Positions 1 through 7,523 of a stretch of 59,311 bases of DNA are shown here, in pieces. The notes under the pieces are model-generated. The model worked only from the letters and a program-made list of their open reading frames with translations, made no database searches and had not been told where the DNA came from. The DNA is from JANXVR01 sp034667405. GTDB taxonomy: Bacteria; Actinomycetota; UBA4738; HRBIN12. The translations under genes and the position numbers were made by a program. The stretch is from positions 1 to 59,311 of the forward strand of contig JAXDJX010000020.1 of the NCBI GenBank assembly GCA_034667405.1. The letters are read 5' to 3'. Within the stretch, counting starts at the first letter, position 1. Every line of letters starts with the position of its first letter.

Positions 1-226
1 TGTTGATGATGTGTCCCTGTTTACGAGTGATCTTGCCCGCTCGACGTGCCCAGATGTTCGCGAAGGTGGCCATCTCCATCGTGAACACACCGCCCCACAC
101 GATGAGGTACTCGAACCTGTCGGGAACCAAAACGACGGGGAAGAGCCCGAGGACGGTCACTACGATGATGATCGTGACACTGAGGCGATACCTTTTCGCC
201 TCGGCAGGCGTAAGTGGTCTCTCCAT
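1..226 (-). CDS. Small membrane protein, cut by the window edge
   Basis: The minus strand is open from ATG at 226 to the left edge, giving 75 codons without a stop. The translation starts MERPLTPAEAKRYRLSV, then a strongly hydrophobic stretch of about 20 residues (VTIIIVVTVLGLFPVVLV), a short polar turn and a second hydrophobic segment. I do not recognise the family. The start is supported by a TAGTAT box 7 bases upstream (234-239, minus strand), the leaderless spacing seen repeatedly in this window. It is divergent from the gene beginning at 251. Confidence 0.6.
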   Translation of the reverse strand, partial: MERPLTPAEAKRYRLSVTIIIVVTVLGLFPVVLVPDRFEYLIVWGGVFTMEMATFANIWARRAGKITRKQGHIIN

Positions 227-233
227 CTCGCAG

Positions 234-239
234 ATACTA
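234..239 (-). promoter_or_regulatory. Leaderless-type -10 box TAGTAT
   Basis: TAGTAT on the minus strand lies 7 bases before the ATG at 226. It shares two bases with the plus-strand box at 238-243. Confidence 0.5.
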
Positions 240-243
240 GGGT
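238..243 (+). promoter_or_regulatory. Leaderless-type -10 box TAGGGT
   Basis: TAGGGT lies 7 bases before the GTG at 251. It overlaps the minus-strand box at 234-239, so the two divergent promoters cannot both be melted at once. Confidence 0.5.
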
Positions 244-250
244 CGGAGTC

Positions 251-547
251 GTGAAGATCCTTGCCGCAGTGCTTGTGGTTGGCGGCTTCGTCGGCTTCTT
301 CTATGGCCTCTTCGATCTGGTTCTCCCGACCACGGCGCTCCGGTGGCGGGCCAACTCGACGAGTCGAGCCAAGAAATTGGGCAGGGCCACCGGTCTGGCC
401 TTTCAGCGGATGGTTGGTGTCACCGGCCCCATCGACCCTGCGACACGCGGCTCACGAGCCGAACGGCGCGTGCGGATGACCGGCATTGTGCTGATGACTC
501 TCTCCTTGCTTGAGGTTGCGGCTGGCATCTGGGTCGCGAGGGGCTAG
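251..547 (+). CDS. Small two-helix membrane protein, unknown function
   Basis: A 98-residue protein with a hydrophobic helix near residues 3-22 (AAVLVVGGFVGFFYGLFDLV), a basic central region with RANSTSRAKKLGRATG, and a second helix near residues 78-95. The open frame extends upstream, but GTG 251 is preferred because a TAGGGT box sits 7 bases before it and the upstream part lacks a protein-like composition. It is divergent from the edge gene and convergent with the next one, whose stop codon overlaps its own (CTAG at 544-547). I do not recognise the family. Confidence 0.55.
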   Translation: MKILAAVLVVGGFVGFFYGLFDLVLPTTALRWRANSTSRAKKLGRATGLAFQRMVGVTGPIDPATRGSRAERRVRMTGIVLMTLSLLEVAAGIWVARG

Positions 548-798
548 TCCTGTCCTGCGTTCTTGTCCGCTTGCGACTGGCGGAGAACGCGCCCACGCAG
601 ACGTACAGCCATCATGGCGAACCTGAGCACACATACGGCGATGACGAAGTAGAACGCTCGCGCAGCCAAGGAGGCATGAGGACGCACCATCGCCACGATC
701 AGGATGCAGGTTGCGGCGAGCAGCAATGCGACCCTTCCCGCAAGGAAGATACGTAGGCCCGTCGAGGGTACTGACGCCCCGCTTCGGTCTCCCGCCAT
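544..798 (-). CDS. Small membrane protein, unknown function
   Basis: An 84-residue protein with two predicted membrane helices (around FLAGRVALLLAATCILIVAM and AARAFYFVIAVCVLRFAMM) and a basic C terminus RLRGRVLRQSQADKNAGQD, expected on the cytoplasmic side. ATG 798 is chosen over the upstream in-frame start at 819 because a TACGAT box lies 7 bases before it. The gene is tail to tail with the previous gene and their stops overlap, leaving no room for a terminator between them. Function unknown. Confidence 0.55.
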   Translation of the reverse strand: MAGDRSGASVPSTGLRIFLAGRVALLLAATCILIVAMVRPHASLAARAFYFVIAVCVLRFAMMAVRLRGRVLRQSQADKNAGQD

Positions 799-805
799 CG
801 CGTGA

Positions 806-811
806 ATCGTA
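806..811 (-). promoter_or_regulatory. Leaderless-type -10 box TACGAT
   Basis: TACGAT on the minus strand, 7 bases before the ATG at 798; it decides that start. Confidence 0.5.
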
Positions 812-872
812 CTTCTCACTCGACAACCGATGCGCTCTTGCTCTCGCCTCTTGGTGCTAAGGAAGCGGGGGG

Positions 873-878
873 TAAGCT
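873..878 (+). promoter_or_regulatory. Leaderless-type -10 box TAAGCT
   Basis: TAAGCT lies 6 bases before the ATG at 885. Confidence 0.5.
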
Positions 879-884
879 TCGGAC

Positions 885-1121
885 ATGGCAGCGTTCACAT
901 GGATGGCCGATCGTCTCGCGGCTGCCTCCTGGTCGTGGTTCGCGTTTGAGCTGGCCAGCGGACTAGCAACCAGCGGAGCCTTCTTCTTCGGGAACCTTCG
1001 GCACCGGCATCCGTTCTGGGCGGCGCTGTTCGGTTTGCTTCTAGCGATCTTCATCTTCCTCTTGGTCTTCGGCTTGGTGGTCAAGATCCGCCGCCGAGGC
1101 GAAAGCTTCACCGTCCCCTAA
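885..1121 (+). CDS. Small membrane protein, unknown function
   Basis: A 78-residue protein with an amphipathic N-terminal half (WMADRLAAASWSWFAFEL), one long hydrophobic helix (FWAALFGLLLAIFIFLLVFG), and a basic cytoplasmic tail KIRRRGES. There is no Shine-Dalgarno sequence; a TAAGCT box 6 bases upstream of the ATG suggests a leaderless transcript. It is not similar to any family I recognise and could be a small accessory subunit or a toxin-like peptide. An antisense frame at 857-1111 is a shadow. Confidence 0.55.
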   Translation: MAAFTWMADRLAAASWSWFAFELASGLATSGAFFFGNLRHRHPFWAALFGLLLAIFIFLLVFGLVVKIRRRGESFTVP

Positions 1122-1447
1122 ATACAGGCCTTCACCCCTCTCAATCAATGGCTCATGCTGAGGCGCGCTCACAGCCGGGTCCAGACCCCGACCAAAGTGG
1201 GGGTCGGTTCTCATTACGCCGCCGGTCAGCCTCGCCTGGTGTCGGAGGCGTCGAGCGGACGCTGGACACAAGACCAGAGTTGCGCGCCTCCGCGCACGGG
1301 GGGGTAGGGAGGCCCGGATTAATGCGTTAGCGGAGCGAAGAAAGCGAAGTTCGGGCCGTTGGCCGTTCAAGACTGCCGCCGCTGCCGAGGGGCCCCTCCG
1401 TGGATTCCCGACGTTTCCTGCCGATCTCTTGCTAGGAGTCGCGTTTA
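1122..1447. other. Intergenic region with no convincing gene
   Basis: About 325 bases between two opposed genes. Frames crossing it are arginine/proline-rich shadows with no start signal. A weak GACCCC/GGGGTC pair near 1182-1207 could form a short hairpin after the upstream gene, but it has no T-tract. Confidence 0.4.
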
Positions 1448-1747
1448 CTACTTCTTGCGTGTGCGGGCGGTCGTCTTCTTGGTCTTGGGTGTCCCCGTCG
1501 CTTTCCGAGCCTTCTTCGTCACCTGCTTGTTCTTGCTTCCCGGTGGCCTGCCGCGTCGCTTGGGAGCGGCAGCAGCAGCAGTCTTCGGGCGACGACCTCG
1601 GCGGGGTGGCCGGGCGTTCCCGGTGAGTTCCTTCAGGTGTTGCTCGCACAGGTCCACGACGAGTCGCTTTTCCCGGAAGGAGAGCGTTACCTGTTCCGCT
1701 GCTGCGCGACCGTCGCCGTAGTCACACACGATCATGATGGCTTCCAT
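1448..1747 (-). CDS. Lsr2-like nucleoid-associated protein with AT-hooks
   Basis: A 99-residue, strongly basic protein. Residues 1-42 (CDYGDGRAAAEQVTLSFREK then RLVVDLCEQHLKEL) match the layout of the Lsr2 N-terminal dimerisation domain: a D-D-G turn, a beta hairpin and a short helix. The rest is a lysine/alanine/proline tail with two hook-like motifs, RRGRRP at 49-54 and KRRGRPPGSK at 63-72. Lsr2 proteins bind AT-rich foreign DNA and silence it, so a copy on an island may compact or silence the element. Unlike canonical Lsr2 it lacks the C-terminal folded DNA-binding domain and uses an AT-hook/histone-like tail. AAGGGA before ATG 1747 is a fitting ribosome site. Confidence 0.7.
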   Translation of the reverse strand: MEAIMIVCDYGDGRAAAEQVTLSFREKRLVVDLCEQHLKELTGNARPPRRGRRPKTAAAAAPKRRGRPPGSKNKQVTKKARKATGTPKTKKTTARTRKK

Positions 1748-1901
1748 TCGACATCCCTTCGTCGCCGAGGAGGGCAGGCTAGCTCATCCCAAAGAGCCCG
1801 ACGAACGCCTAAATGGCAGCAGCGGCTAGAGACCGTCGTCCCAACGTGGGGCTAGGCCGTCGTTAGTATGAATGTGACGGTTCGTACACACTTGGGTCGA
1901 G

Positions 1902-2915
1902 CTACTTGGTGGAAAGCCGATAAATCGCCTGGAGTCCCGAAGGTCCATCGTCTCCCGCTATAAGCAGGTCTCCGTTCGGCTGGACCGTCACGGGGAGTCC
2001 GGGCTCACAGGGGAGGCCGCATAAGAGGTCCGAGCAGTTGTAGTGCGTGCCGTGGCCCGAACACTTGCCTGAGAGGTTTGGCCCGAGGGTGTATCTGCCG
2101 GTCGGGGACACGATGAAGTCATCCATTGGCATCCCGTTCCCCGACACGTACACGTAGGTCCCGGGGCTCAAACCGGATGAGGCCAACGATGGACCAACGG
2201 AAGAGGGGCCGGGGTTTGGTGTGGGGAAGACAATCGTTGGGTCCATCTTGCCGTCGAAGTAGGCCGTGGAACCTACGAGGCCCCTGTTGAGGCCGGCTAT
2301 CAAGGTTTGGATGTCCGGCTTAGCGCACGAGGTCCAGACCCTTGAACGCGTGGCTTGGTACTGGGCTGGGGTTATCGAGCCGTTTCCCACCTTGAGGTTG
2401 CCTTTCGCTCCCATCAGCTCACCAGCCGCCGACTGCATGATGTAGATGTCACCGCCGAACCCTTGTTCCTGTGCCTGCTGAGCTAGTGGCTCCATGACCG
2501 CGTGGAACGAAGCGTCATTTCCATTGAGCTCGTCATCGGAGACCACTGTTGTCCAGTGATCGACCGTGGCGAAGCAGACCTGCTGGGAACTTGCCGTCGC
2601 TCGGATAGCGGTGGAGGCAAAGGTGCCTCCGGCGTTAGGGGCGAGGGTTTCATCCTTCGATCTCTCGATCATGGTTATGACCAAAGCGATCAGTGCAAGG
2701 CCTCCCGCCGCAATCCAGACTGGCCACCGACGCCCGCCAGCGGAGACTCCACTCTCTGGCGAAGGAGAGCCTCCGTCGGCAGCCCTGCTGTCAGGTCTTT
2801 TCGCGGCTGGCGAAGATGTCGTTTGAGCAGGGAAAGTCACGATCGGCGTTCCGCATTCTTGGCAGAAACTCGCCCGCCGAGAAAGGGACGCGCCGCATGT
2901 CCGGCATTCTTTCAT
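1902..2915 (-). CDS. Zinc-ribbon, single-span membrane protein with an extracytoplasmic domain
   Basis: A 337-residue protein. It begins with a double-knuckle zinc ribbon (CRTCG near residue 4 and CQECG near residue 18), followed by a Pro/Ser-rich linker and one membrane helix (WPVWIAAGGLALIALVITMI, about residues 64-83). About 250 residues follow outside, with several cysteines near the C terminus (CSGHGTHYNCSDLLCGLPC) that may form disulfides. N-terminal zinc ribbons on membrane proteins are common in Actinomycetota but do not reveal function. GAGGGGA precedes ATG 2915. A candidate promoter lies at 2954-2981. Function unknown. Confidence 0.6.
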   Translation of the reverse strand: MKECRTCGASLSRRASFCQECGTPIVTFPAQTTSSPAAKRPDSRAADGGSPSPESGVSAGGRRWPVWIAAGGLALIALVITMIERSKDETLAPNAGGTFASTAIRATASSQQVCFATVDHWTTVVSDDELNGNDASFHAVMEPLAQQAQEQGFGGDIYIMQSAAGELMGAKGNLKVGNGSITPAQYQATRSRVWTSCAKPDIQTLIAGLNRGLVGSTAYFDGKMDPTIVFPTPNPGPSSVGPSLASSGLSPGTYVYVSGNGMPMDDFIVSPTGRYTLGPNLSGKCSGHGTHYNCSDLLCGLPCEPGLPVTVQPNGDLLIAGDDGPSGLQAIYRLSTK

Positions 2916-2953
2916 TCGTCCCCTCGGTTGATGATGACGATAGTCTGCATAAG

Positions 2954-2981
2954 AGGTTATACATTAGGGAAAGGATGTCAA
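2954..2981 (-). promoter_or_regulatory. Sigma-70-like promoter for the zinc-ribbon gene
   Basis: On the minus strand TTGACA (2976-2981) is followed after 16 bases by TAACCT (2954-2959), or after 14 bases by TATAAC. It lies between the XRE gene end (2993) and the start at 2915 and points toward the zinc-ribbon gene. Confidence 0.45.
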
Positions 2982-2992
2982 CGACGGATGAG

Positions 2993-3250
2993 CTAGCGGA
3001 TCCCTGCGATCAGACCAGCGAGATCGGTGTCAAGAGCGTTCGCGAGCGCAAGAAGGGCCACAAGCGTTGGGTTTCGTTCACCTCGTTCGATTCCGCCGAC
3101 GTAGGTCCGATGGAGACCGGCGATATGGGCAAGCTCCTCCTGGGAGATTCCGGCGGTCATCCGCAACTGACGGACACGCATCGCCAGTTGGAGTCGAGGG
3201 TCCTTGGGCATGTGTCGAACCATCGCCGTGATGACGACGATGGTCGACAC
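2993..3250 (-). CDS. XRE-family helix-turn-helix regulator
   Basis: An 85-residue protein made almost wholly of one Cro/C1-type domain: RVRQLRMTAGISQEELAHIA forms helices 1-2, GLHRTYVGGIERGERNPT is the recognition helix and following turn, and LVALLALANALDTDLAGLI is the C-terminal helix pair. Such single-domain proteins bind operators as dimers and often control nearby accessory genes. The first residues (MSTIVVITAMVRH) do not fit the domain, so the true start may be the ATG at 3211 (MPKDPRLQ); no upstream signal settles it. It stands divergent to the membrane gene at 3289 and upstream of the zinc-ribbon gene, and may control either. Confidence 0.85.
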   Translation of the reverse strand: MSTIVVITAMVRHMPKDPRLQLAMRVRQLRMTAGISQEELAHIAGLHRTYVGGIERGERNPTLVALLALANALDTDLAGLIAGIR

Positions 3251-3288
3251 TCGATAGTCATCATGCCGTCATCACGCCAGGGGTCTTG

Positions 3289-4143
3289 ATGACAGATCGA
3301 GCGGCGGTCTTCTGTGACCAATGTGGTACCGAACGCAGGTCGCCCGATGCACTTTTCTGCGCAGCCTGCGGAGCGCGGATGCCGAGTGCCTTCGAATCGA
3401 GTGGGCGCGGACCCTCACGACCTGCTGCCGTCGATACTGGTTCGCCTGCTGAGGAGATAGAACGACCTCACCGTGTCGGACTCGGAGCCCTCATCCTCGT
3501 GCTTGGATTGGTGGTTCTCGAGGTCGCATTCATGTACTTCTTCGTTCCCCGCCTCGTTATCTTCGGCACAGAGGTCGGTGTCTGTGCAGCGGCGATGTGG
3601 TTCGTCGGACGGCTGACCATCGGGCGCATTCTGGTTGTCGTCTCAATGAGCGTTGGCCTAGACATCTTGGGCAACGCTTTCGCTGCTCGTTACCCGTACG
3701 ACTTCGCCATATTCCTCGCTCATGTGGGAATCGTCGGTCTTGCGCTGCTGATCATCATCACTTTGGATCCTCGCGAGCGGGCGAACTTGATGTTTCACAC
3801 GGGGATGCCTGCCACCGCTATGCGCGTCTTGATGGTGGCCCTCTTGCTTTGCAGCGTTGTGACCATTGCGCGGATCGCGACCACAAAGTCTTGGTCCTTT
3901 GCCTACCTCGGCGGTCCTGGAGTCTTGTTTACAAAGGCGGATCTCGAACAGAGCTTGCGCAAAGGATTCGAAGAACTAGACGGGACGGTGGGCTCGGTAG
4001 TTTGTGCTGATCCGTCTGCCATGAGGGACGGCGGCTCTGTTCTCTGCTCCATCACTATTCCGGGACGCGGTGTCGTATACGATCGCGTCACCCTACATCG
4101 AGGGCCCAGTGGCCCATATTGGACAAACAGCGGAGCAGTTTGA
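3289..4143 (+). CDS. Zinc-ribbon polytopic membrane protein
   Basis: A 284-residue protein starting with a zinc ribbon (CDQCG near residue 9, CAACG near residue 26) followed by a Pro/Ser linker. Around residues 60-210 are about five hydrophobic helices (for example LGALILVLGLVVLEVAFMYF and VGIVGLALLIIITL). A C-terminal outside domain of about 75 residues contains two cysteines (VVCADPS and VLCSITIPG), resembling small secreted DUF4333-type domains; that comparison is tentative. An upstream TTG at 3286 is in frame but ATG 3289 is the simpler start. With the 1902-2915 and 22015-22428 genes it is one of three zinc-ribbon membrane proteins in this half of the window. Confidence 0.6.
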   Translation: MTDRAAVFCDQCGTERRSPDALFCAACGARMPSAFESSGRGPSRPAAVDTGSPAEEIERPHRVGLGALILVLGLVVLEVAFMYFFVPRLVIFGTEVGVCAAAMWFVGRLTIGRILVVVSMSVGLDILGNAFAARYPYDFAIFLAHVGIVGLALLIIITLDPRERANLMFHTGMPATAMRVLMVALLLCSVVTIARIATTKSWSFAYLGGPGVLFTKADLEQSLRKGFEELDGTVGSVVCADPSAMRDGGSVLCSITIPGRGVVYDRVTLHRGPSGPYWTNSGAV

Positions 4144-4192
4144 CGAAGCCTCGGGTGTCAGTTCTCGTCGAATGGGCCAGCCCCTCCCGCTA

Positions 4193-4927
4193 TCACCGCC
4201 CGTAGACGGACACGCAGTTGTCGCTCGACGAGTCAAACGGCACACCGTTCCACCCACCCCACCGTTCCCTCAGACGTAGCCCGGCGATCCTCGCCATCAG
4301 GTCGAGTTCAGCGTGCGAGGCATACCGTTGTACGAACGGGAGGAGCCGTACGCCCTGCGGTGACAACGATACGTGGCTCTCCCTGATCGTCTGTTCGGCC
4401 GCGTCGTTCAGGAGCACATCGATGACGACTTCGTTGCCCCCGACCGATTCAGCTTCAATGTACTGGTCGTTGCTGAGGCGTCGACACAGGGCCACAGGAC
4501 CATAACCCTCGACCACGAACGAGCCACCATCCTCTAGGTGGGCGGCGACGTTCTCGAAGCATCGGACCTGGTCGTCTTGAGTCAACAGCAGGAAGAGCGT
4601 GTTGTAGACGATGTAGATGAGTCGGTATGCGCCCGGGACCGGTACGTCGGCGAAGTCGGCGACGGTGACGGAGAGGTTCCCCCCCCCGGGCCTTGCCCGC
4701 AGCTTGGCGACCATCGCGGGTGAGAAATCGATCCCATCGACGCGAACCCCACGCGCCGCCAGAGGCACCGCGATGCGGCCGGTCCCGATCCCGAGTTCGA
4801 GTGCACTCCCGCCCCGGGCGAGACGTTCGAGGAACGCGACCGTCGCTTCCTCGGTGCCGCGAAGATGTGTTCTATCTACGGCCGCCGAGTCGTCGCCCCA
4901 ACTTCCGACTGGATCAAAGTTCTCCAC
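4193..4927 (-). CDS. Class I SAM-dependent methyltransferase
   Basis: A 244-residue Rossmann-fold methyltransferase. Motif I is LELGIGTGRIAVPLAARG (about residues 44-61), followed by the acidic residue of strand 2 in VDGIDFSPAMV, motif post-I/IV around FADVPVPGAYRLIYIVYNTL and HLEDGGSFVVEGYGP. It resembles small-molecule or unspecified methyltransferases of the Methyltransf_25 type; the substrate cannot be told. GTG 4927 is chosen over ATG 4963 because a TACGAT box sits exactly 7 bases before it. It is divergent from a second methyltransferase at 5195. Confidence 0.8.
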   Translation of the reverse strand: MENFDPVGSWGDDSAAVDRTHLRGTEEATVAFLERLARGGSALELGIGTGRIAVPLAARGVRVDGIDFSPAMVAKLRARPGGGNLSVTVADFADVPVPGAYRLIYIVYNTLFLLLTQDDQVRCFENVAAHLEDGGSFVVEGYGPVALCRRLSNDQYIEAESVGGNEVVIDVLLNDAAEQTIRESHVSLSPQGVRLLPFVQRYASHAELDLMARIAGLRLRERWGGWNGVPFDSSSDNCVSVYGR

Positions 4928-4934
4928 GCGACGT

Positions 4935-4940
4935 ATCGTA
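4935..4940 (-). promoter_or_regulatory. Leaderless-type -10 box TACGAT
   Basis: TACGAT on the minus strand, 7 bases before the GTG at 4927; it decides that start. Confidence 0.5.
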
Positions 4941-5181
4941 GATGCGATCCGCTTGGCAGGCACGCGATGTCGCTTCTAGACAGAAATGACATCGAGCCAC
5001 CCCGCCTCAGGCACACATCGAAGGGGCACAAACCCTCTAGCCCGCCGGTTCCGCGCGAGGTATTGTCGCTGATTGCGTCATTCGGTCCACGACAGCACAG
5101 GCTGTTGGCACCGGGGCCTCTTTCGCTCCGACAGGTGGTCGAGAGGGCGAGGCCTCACGTCTGGACGAGACTCGGCGAGTC

Positions 5182-5187
5182 TAGTGT
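5182..5187 (+). promoter_or_regulatory. Leaderless-type -10 box TAGTGT
   Basis: TAGTGT lies 7 bases before the ATG at 5195 and argues for that start rather than the longer upstream frame. Confidence 0.5.
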
Positions 5188-5194
5188 TAGGACC

Positions 5195-5878
5195 ATGGCG
5201 ACAGTCGAGAAGGTTCGCGAAGTCAGGGAGCGACTCTTCAGCGAGGGAACGGTCCTTGCCCGAGCGGATGGGCGCGATCGCGAGCTCTTCCCGGTGTCGA
5301 TCAGTGAGAGCGAGGGACTGGCGCTCCGGGACTGGGTACAGAGAGAAGGTGCCGTTCGGACACTGGAAACTGGCCTGGGTTTCGCGGTTTCGACCCTCTT
5401 CATCTTCGAGGCGTTGCTCGCGAACGGGACCAAAGTCAGGCACGTCGCGTCTGATCCCTACCAACTCAGCGGCCTTCCGACGCACTCGACAACCTATGTT
5501 GGCTCAGGACTTCAGATCCTCGAAGACGCTGGCGTGCGCGACCTGGTGGAGTTCTATGAAGAGGAGTCGCAGATCACCTTGCCTCGGCTGCTCGCTGAAG
5601 GTCGGCAGTTCGACCTTGCGTTCCTGGACGGCAACCACCGCTTCGAGGGCGTGCTACTCGACCTTGTCTACTCAGGTCGACTCCTCAAGGAAGGAGGCAT
5701 CGTGTTCGTGGATGATGTGCAACTTCCTGGTGTGGCGCGCGCCGTCAACTTCTGTCTCAAGAACCTGGATTGGACGAGCGCGGATCAAGGGGGAGAGGAC
5801 CTTCACGAATGGATCGTTCTGCGAACAGGCCCGAGTGAGGCGTACCTGCGTCCCTACGCCGACTTCGTTGACTTCTGA
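5195..5878 (+). CDS. Class I SAM-dependent methyltransferase (Methyltransf_24 type)
   Basis: A 227-residue protein. RTLETGLGFAVSTLFIFEAL is motif I with a Gly-rich turn, VRHVASDPYQ holds the acidic strand-2 residue, and FDLAFLDGNHRFEGVLLDL with GGIVFVDDVQLPGV is the family hallmark (LDGxH and the DD after the strand), as in O-methyltransferases that act on sugars or small acceptors. The frame runs upstream to 4865, but ATG 5195 is preferred because of the TAGTGT box 7 bases upstream and because homologous folds begin near here. The substrate is unknown. Confidence 0.75.
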   Translation: MATVEKVREVRERLFSEGTVLARADGRDRELFPVSISESEGLALRDWVQREGAVRTLETGLGFAVSTLFIFEALLANGTKVRHVASDPYQLSGLPTHSTTYVGSGLQILEDAGVRDLVEFYEEESQITLPRLLAEGRQFDLAFLDGNHRFEGVLLDLVYSGRLLKEGGIVFVDDVQLPGVARAVNFCLKNLDWTSADQGGEDLHEWIVLRTGPSEAYLRPYADFVDF

Positions 5879-6078
5879 GGAGTCCCGTACAGGTTGACCT
5901 CGGGCGGCCTACCCTCAATAGGACGATTCCGACGGATCCCCCGGGCTCGAAGTGATCCATCGTCTCCAGTGGAAGGAGGAGCCCCAGAGGACTGGCGGGA
6001 ACGCGGGCAGTCGTAAGAGGGCCTTCATTAACTCCAATCGTCCATCCGTGTTCAAGGGGACTCTTAGGGAGGTGCCGA

Positions 6079-6270
6079 GTGAGCGGATGTCAGCACTACC
6101 AGCCACGTCTTGAGTGGCCTGAGACATGGCAGAGTTCCGTCGTCGCGCGTTCCTCTCGCTTGGAGGAGGTACCCAACGAGTACCGCTACACGGATTGCGA
6201 GTGCGGCGCGCGTTGGGTAGAGCATGTCCGCGCGGGGCTCGCCAAGCAGGAACGGAACGAGGGGGAATGA
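6079..6270 (+). CDS. Small protein with a CxC motif
   Basis: A 63-residue protein starting at GTG 6079, preceded at a 6-base spacing by a strong ribosome site AGGGAGG (about 6066-6072), which is the main argument that it is real. It contains an isolated N-terminal cysteine/histidine pair (SGCQHYQP) and, later, YTDCECGARWVEHVRAG, so a small zinc-binding fold is possible. Family and function are unknown. The GTG-initiated frame is not competing with any other credible gene. Confidence 0.45.
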   Translation: MSGCQHYQPRLEWPETWQSSVVARSSRLEEVPNEYRYTDCECGARWVEHVRAGLAKQERNEGE

Positions 6271-6709
6271 GCGACGTCAGTTCGCCAATCATCAATCCCT
6301 TGGGGTCGGCCAGAACTCTGCGCCATGCACCAACCGACGGCTGGGGCGTCCCCACAGGCAGAGGGAGACCTGCGTCGGGTCCTGAACCGTTAGCTTCCAC
6401 GTAGTCTTGCTGTCATGGGTGGCGAGCTACTTTCTCCGGGCGCGCAGACCGGCGAGTCTGTTCCTCAGTTGCCCGACACGAGCCTCGTCGCCTCTTGGAG
6501 CGTGATCTGTACCGGATCCCGACATTCGCTCTGCTACTCACGGACCCCCAGCCAAGGGGAGTTCTTCGTCTCCAAAGGAGACCGTAAGGTGCTGGCGAGG
6601 TTCGACCTCACACCTTCCAGGGTGGGAGCGGGCTTGGAGTCACTTCCTGGAGCTTGAGGGGTCATCTAGGACCCCTGAGTTCTGCCGCCAAGTCGAGGAG
6701 CAGCGTGCC
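6271..6709. other. Intergenic region; one doubtful short frame
   Basis: This stretch holds an open frame at 6415-6657 (80 codons, two cysteines) that lacks a ribosome site and has no recognisable domain. I do not count it as a gene, but it cannot be excluded. Confidence 0.3.
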
Positions 6710-7396
6710 ATGGGGCATGGGATTCGATACCTCGCTGCGAAGAACACATACGTGTGCACGAAGGAAGGTTGCAACTTCTCAGGCGCTACTGAAGCAGCAG
6801 GCCAGGATCATCTGCGAACACCACAACCTCGATCAGAGCTTGTGAGCGCTTACGGCTCGCCGCTGCTAGTGCTTACGAGCTGCACGTACATCGGCGGACA
6901 CGGAGTGCCTTGGACCCCCGGAAACCGTCAATCACTGTTCTTCGCTCAATCTGGCCTGGCGATCAAGACTGACTCAGTGCCGCAATACTTCGAGTACAAC
7001 CGCATTAGCGAGATTGAGTTAAGCGGAAGAGGACGGCTAACGAAGAACGCAGGCATCTTCGGTGGAGGCTTCGGGCTCGGAGGGGCCGCCGAGGGGATGT
7101 TGGCAGCGGCTGCGATCAACCGGCTGACTACGAAGAGCTGGATGGAGACCTTCGTGTGGATCTCCGGAGACCGGTTCGAGATGTTCTTCCATCATGCGGA
7201 GATGACACCGGGTGATCTGCGAATCGCCCTTTCGCCTGTCCTGCCGCGTCTTGGCACGGCCCGCCCAGAAGCCAGCAGTGATGATGTTGCCCAGCAACTC
7301 TCGAAGATGGGGGACATGTTCAGCGAGGGTCTCCTGACCGCAGAAGAGTTCGCGTCTGCGAAGGCTCGAATCCTGCGGGAGACCGGCCAGTTGTGA
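6710..7396 (+). CDS. PH-like domain protein with SHOCT tail and N-terminal zinc-knuckle
   Basis: A 228-residue protein. Near the N terminus YVCTKEGCNFSG with a histidine 12 residues later could be a C2H2-like zinc knuckle. The middle (about residues 50-180) looks like a bacterial PH-like beta domain interrupted by a glycine-rich loop (AGIFGGGFGLGGAAEGM). The last 38 residues (MGDMFSEGLLTAEEFASAKA) are a SHOCT motif, a short helical hairpin common at the C termini of bacterial proteins and thought to mediate oligomerisation. GAGGAG at 6695-6700, nine bases before ATG 6710, supports the start. Biological role unknown. Confidence 0.65.
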   Translation: MGHGIRYLAAKNTYVCTKEGCNFSGATEAAGQDHLRTPQPRSELVSAYGSPLLVLTSCTYIGGHGVPWTPGNRQSLFFAQSGLAIKTDSVPQYFEYNRISEIELSGRGRLTKNAGIFGGGFGLGGAAEGMLAAAAINRLTTKSWMETFVWISGDRFEMFFHHAEMTPGDLRIALSPVLPRLGTARPEASSDDVAQQLSKMGDMFSEGLLTAEEFASAKARILRETGQL

Positions 7397-7523
7397 TCCA
7401 CGTGAAGATCTAACTCTTGCCCGCAACGGGATGGCCGGTATACATTCCGAGCCAACGATTACCGCTAGCCGCCGCCCTTGCTAAGCGGATCGTGAGTCCT
7501 CTAGCAAGCAAGGTGGCGGAAGG

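Noticed and set aside
1041..1649. 202-codon minus-strand frame
   Set aside because: It overlaps the small membrane gene and the Lsr2-like gene, is low-complexity in charged residues and has no start signal.
6415..6657. 80-codon plus-strand frame with two cysteines
   Set aside because: No ribosome site, no TAnnnT box and no recognisable pattern; kept only as a remark in the intergenic entry.
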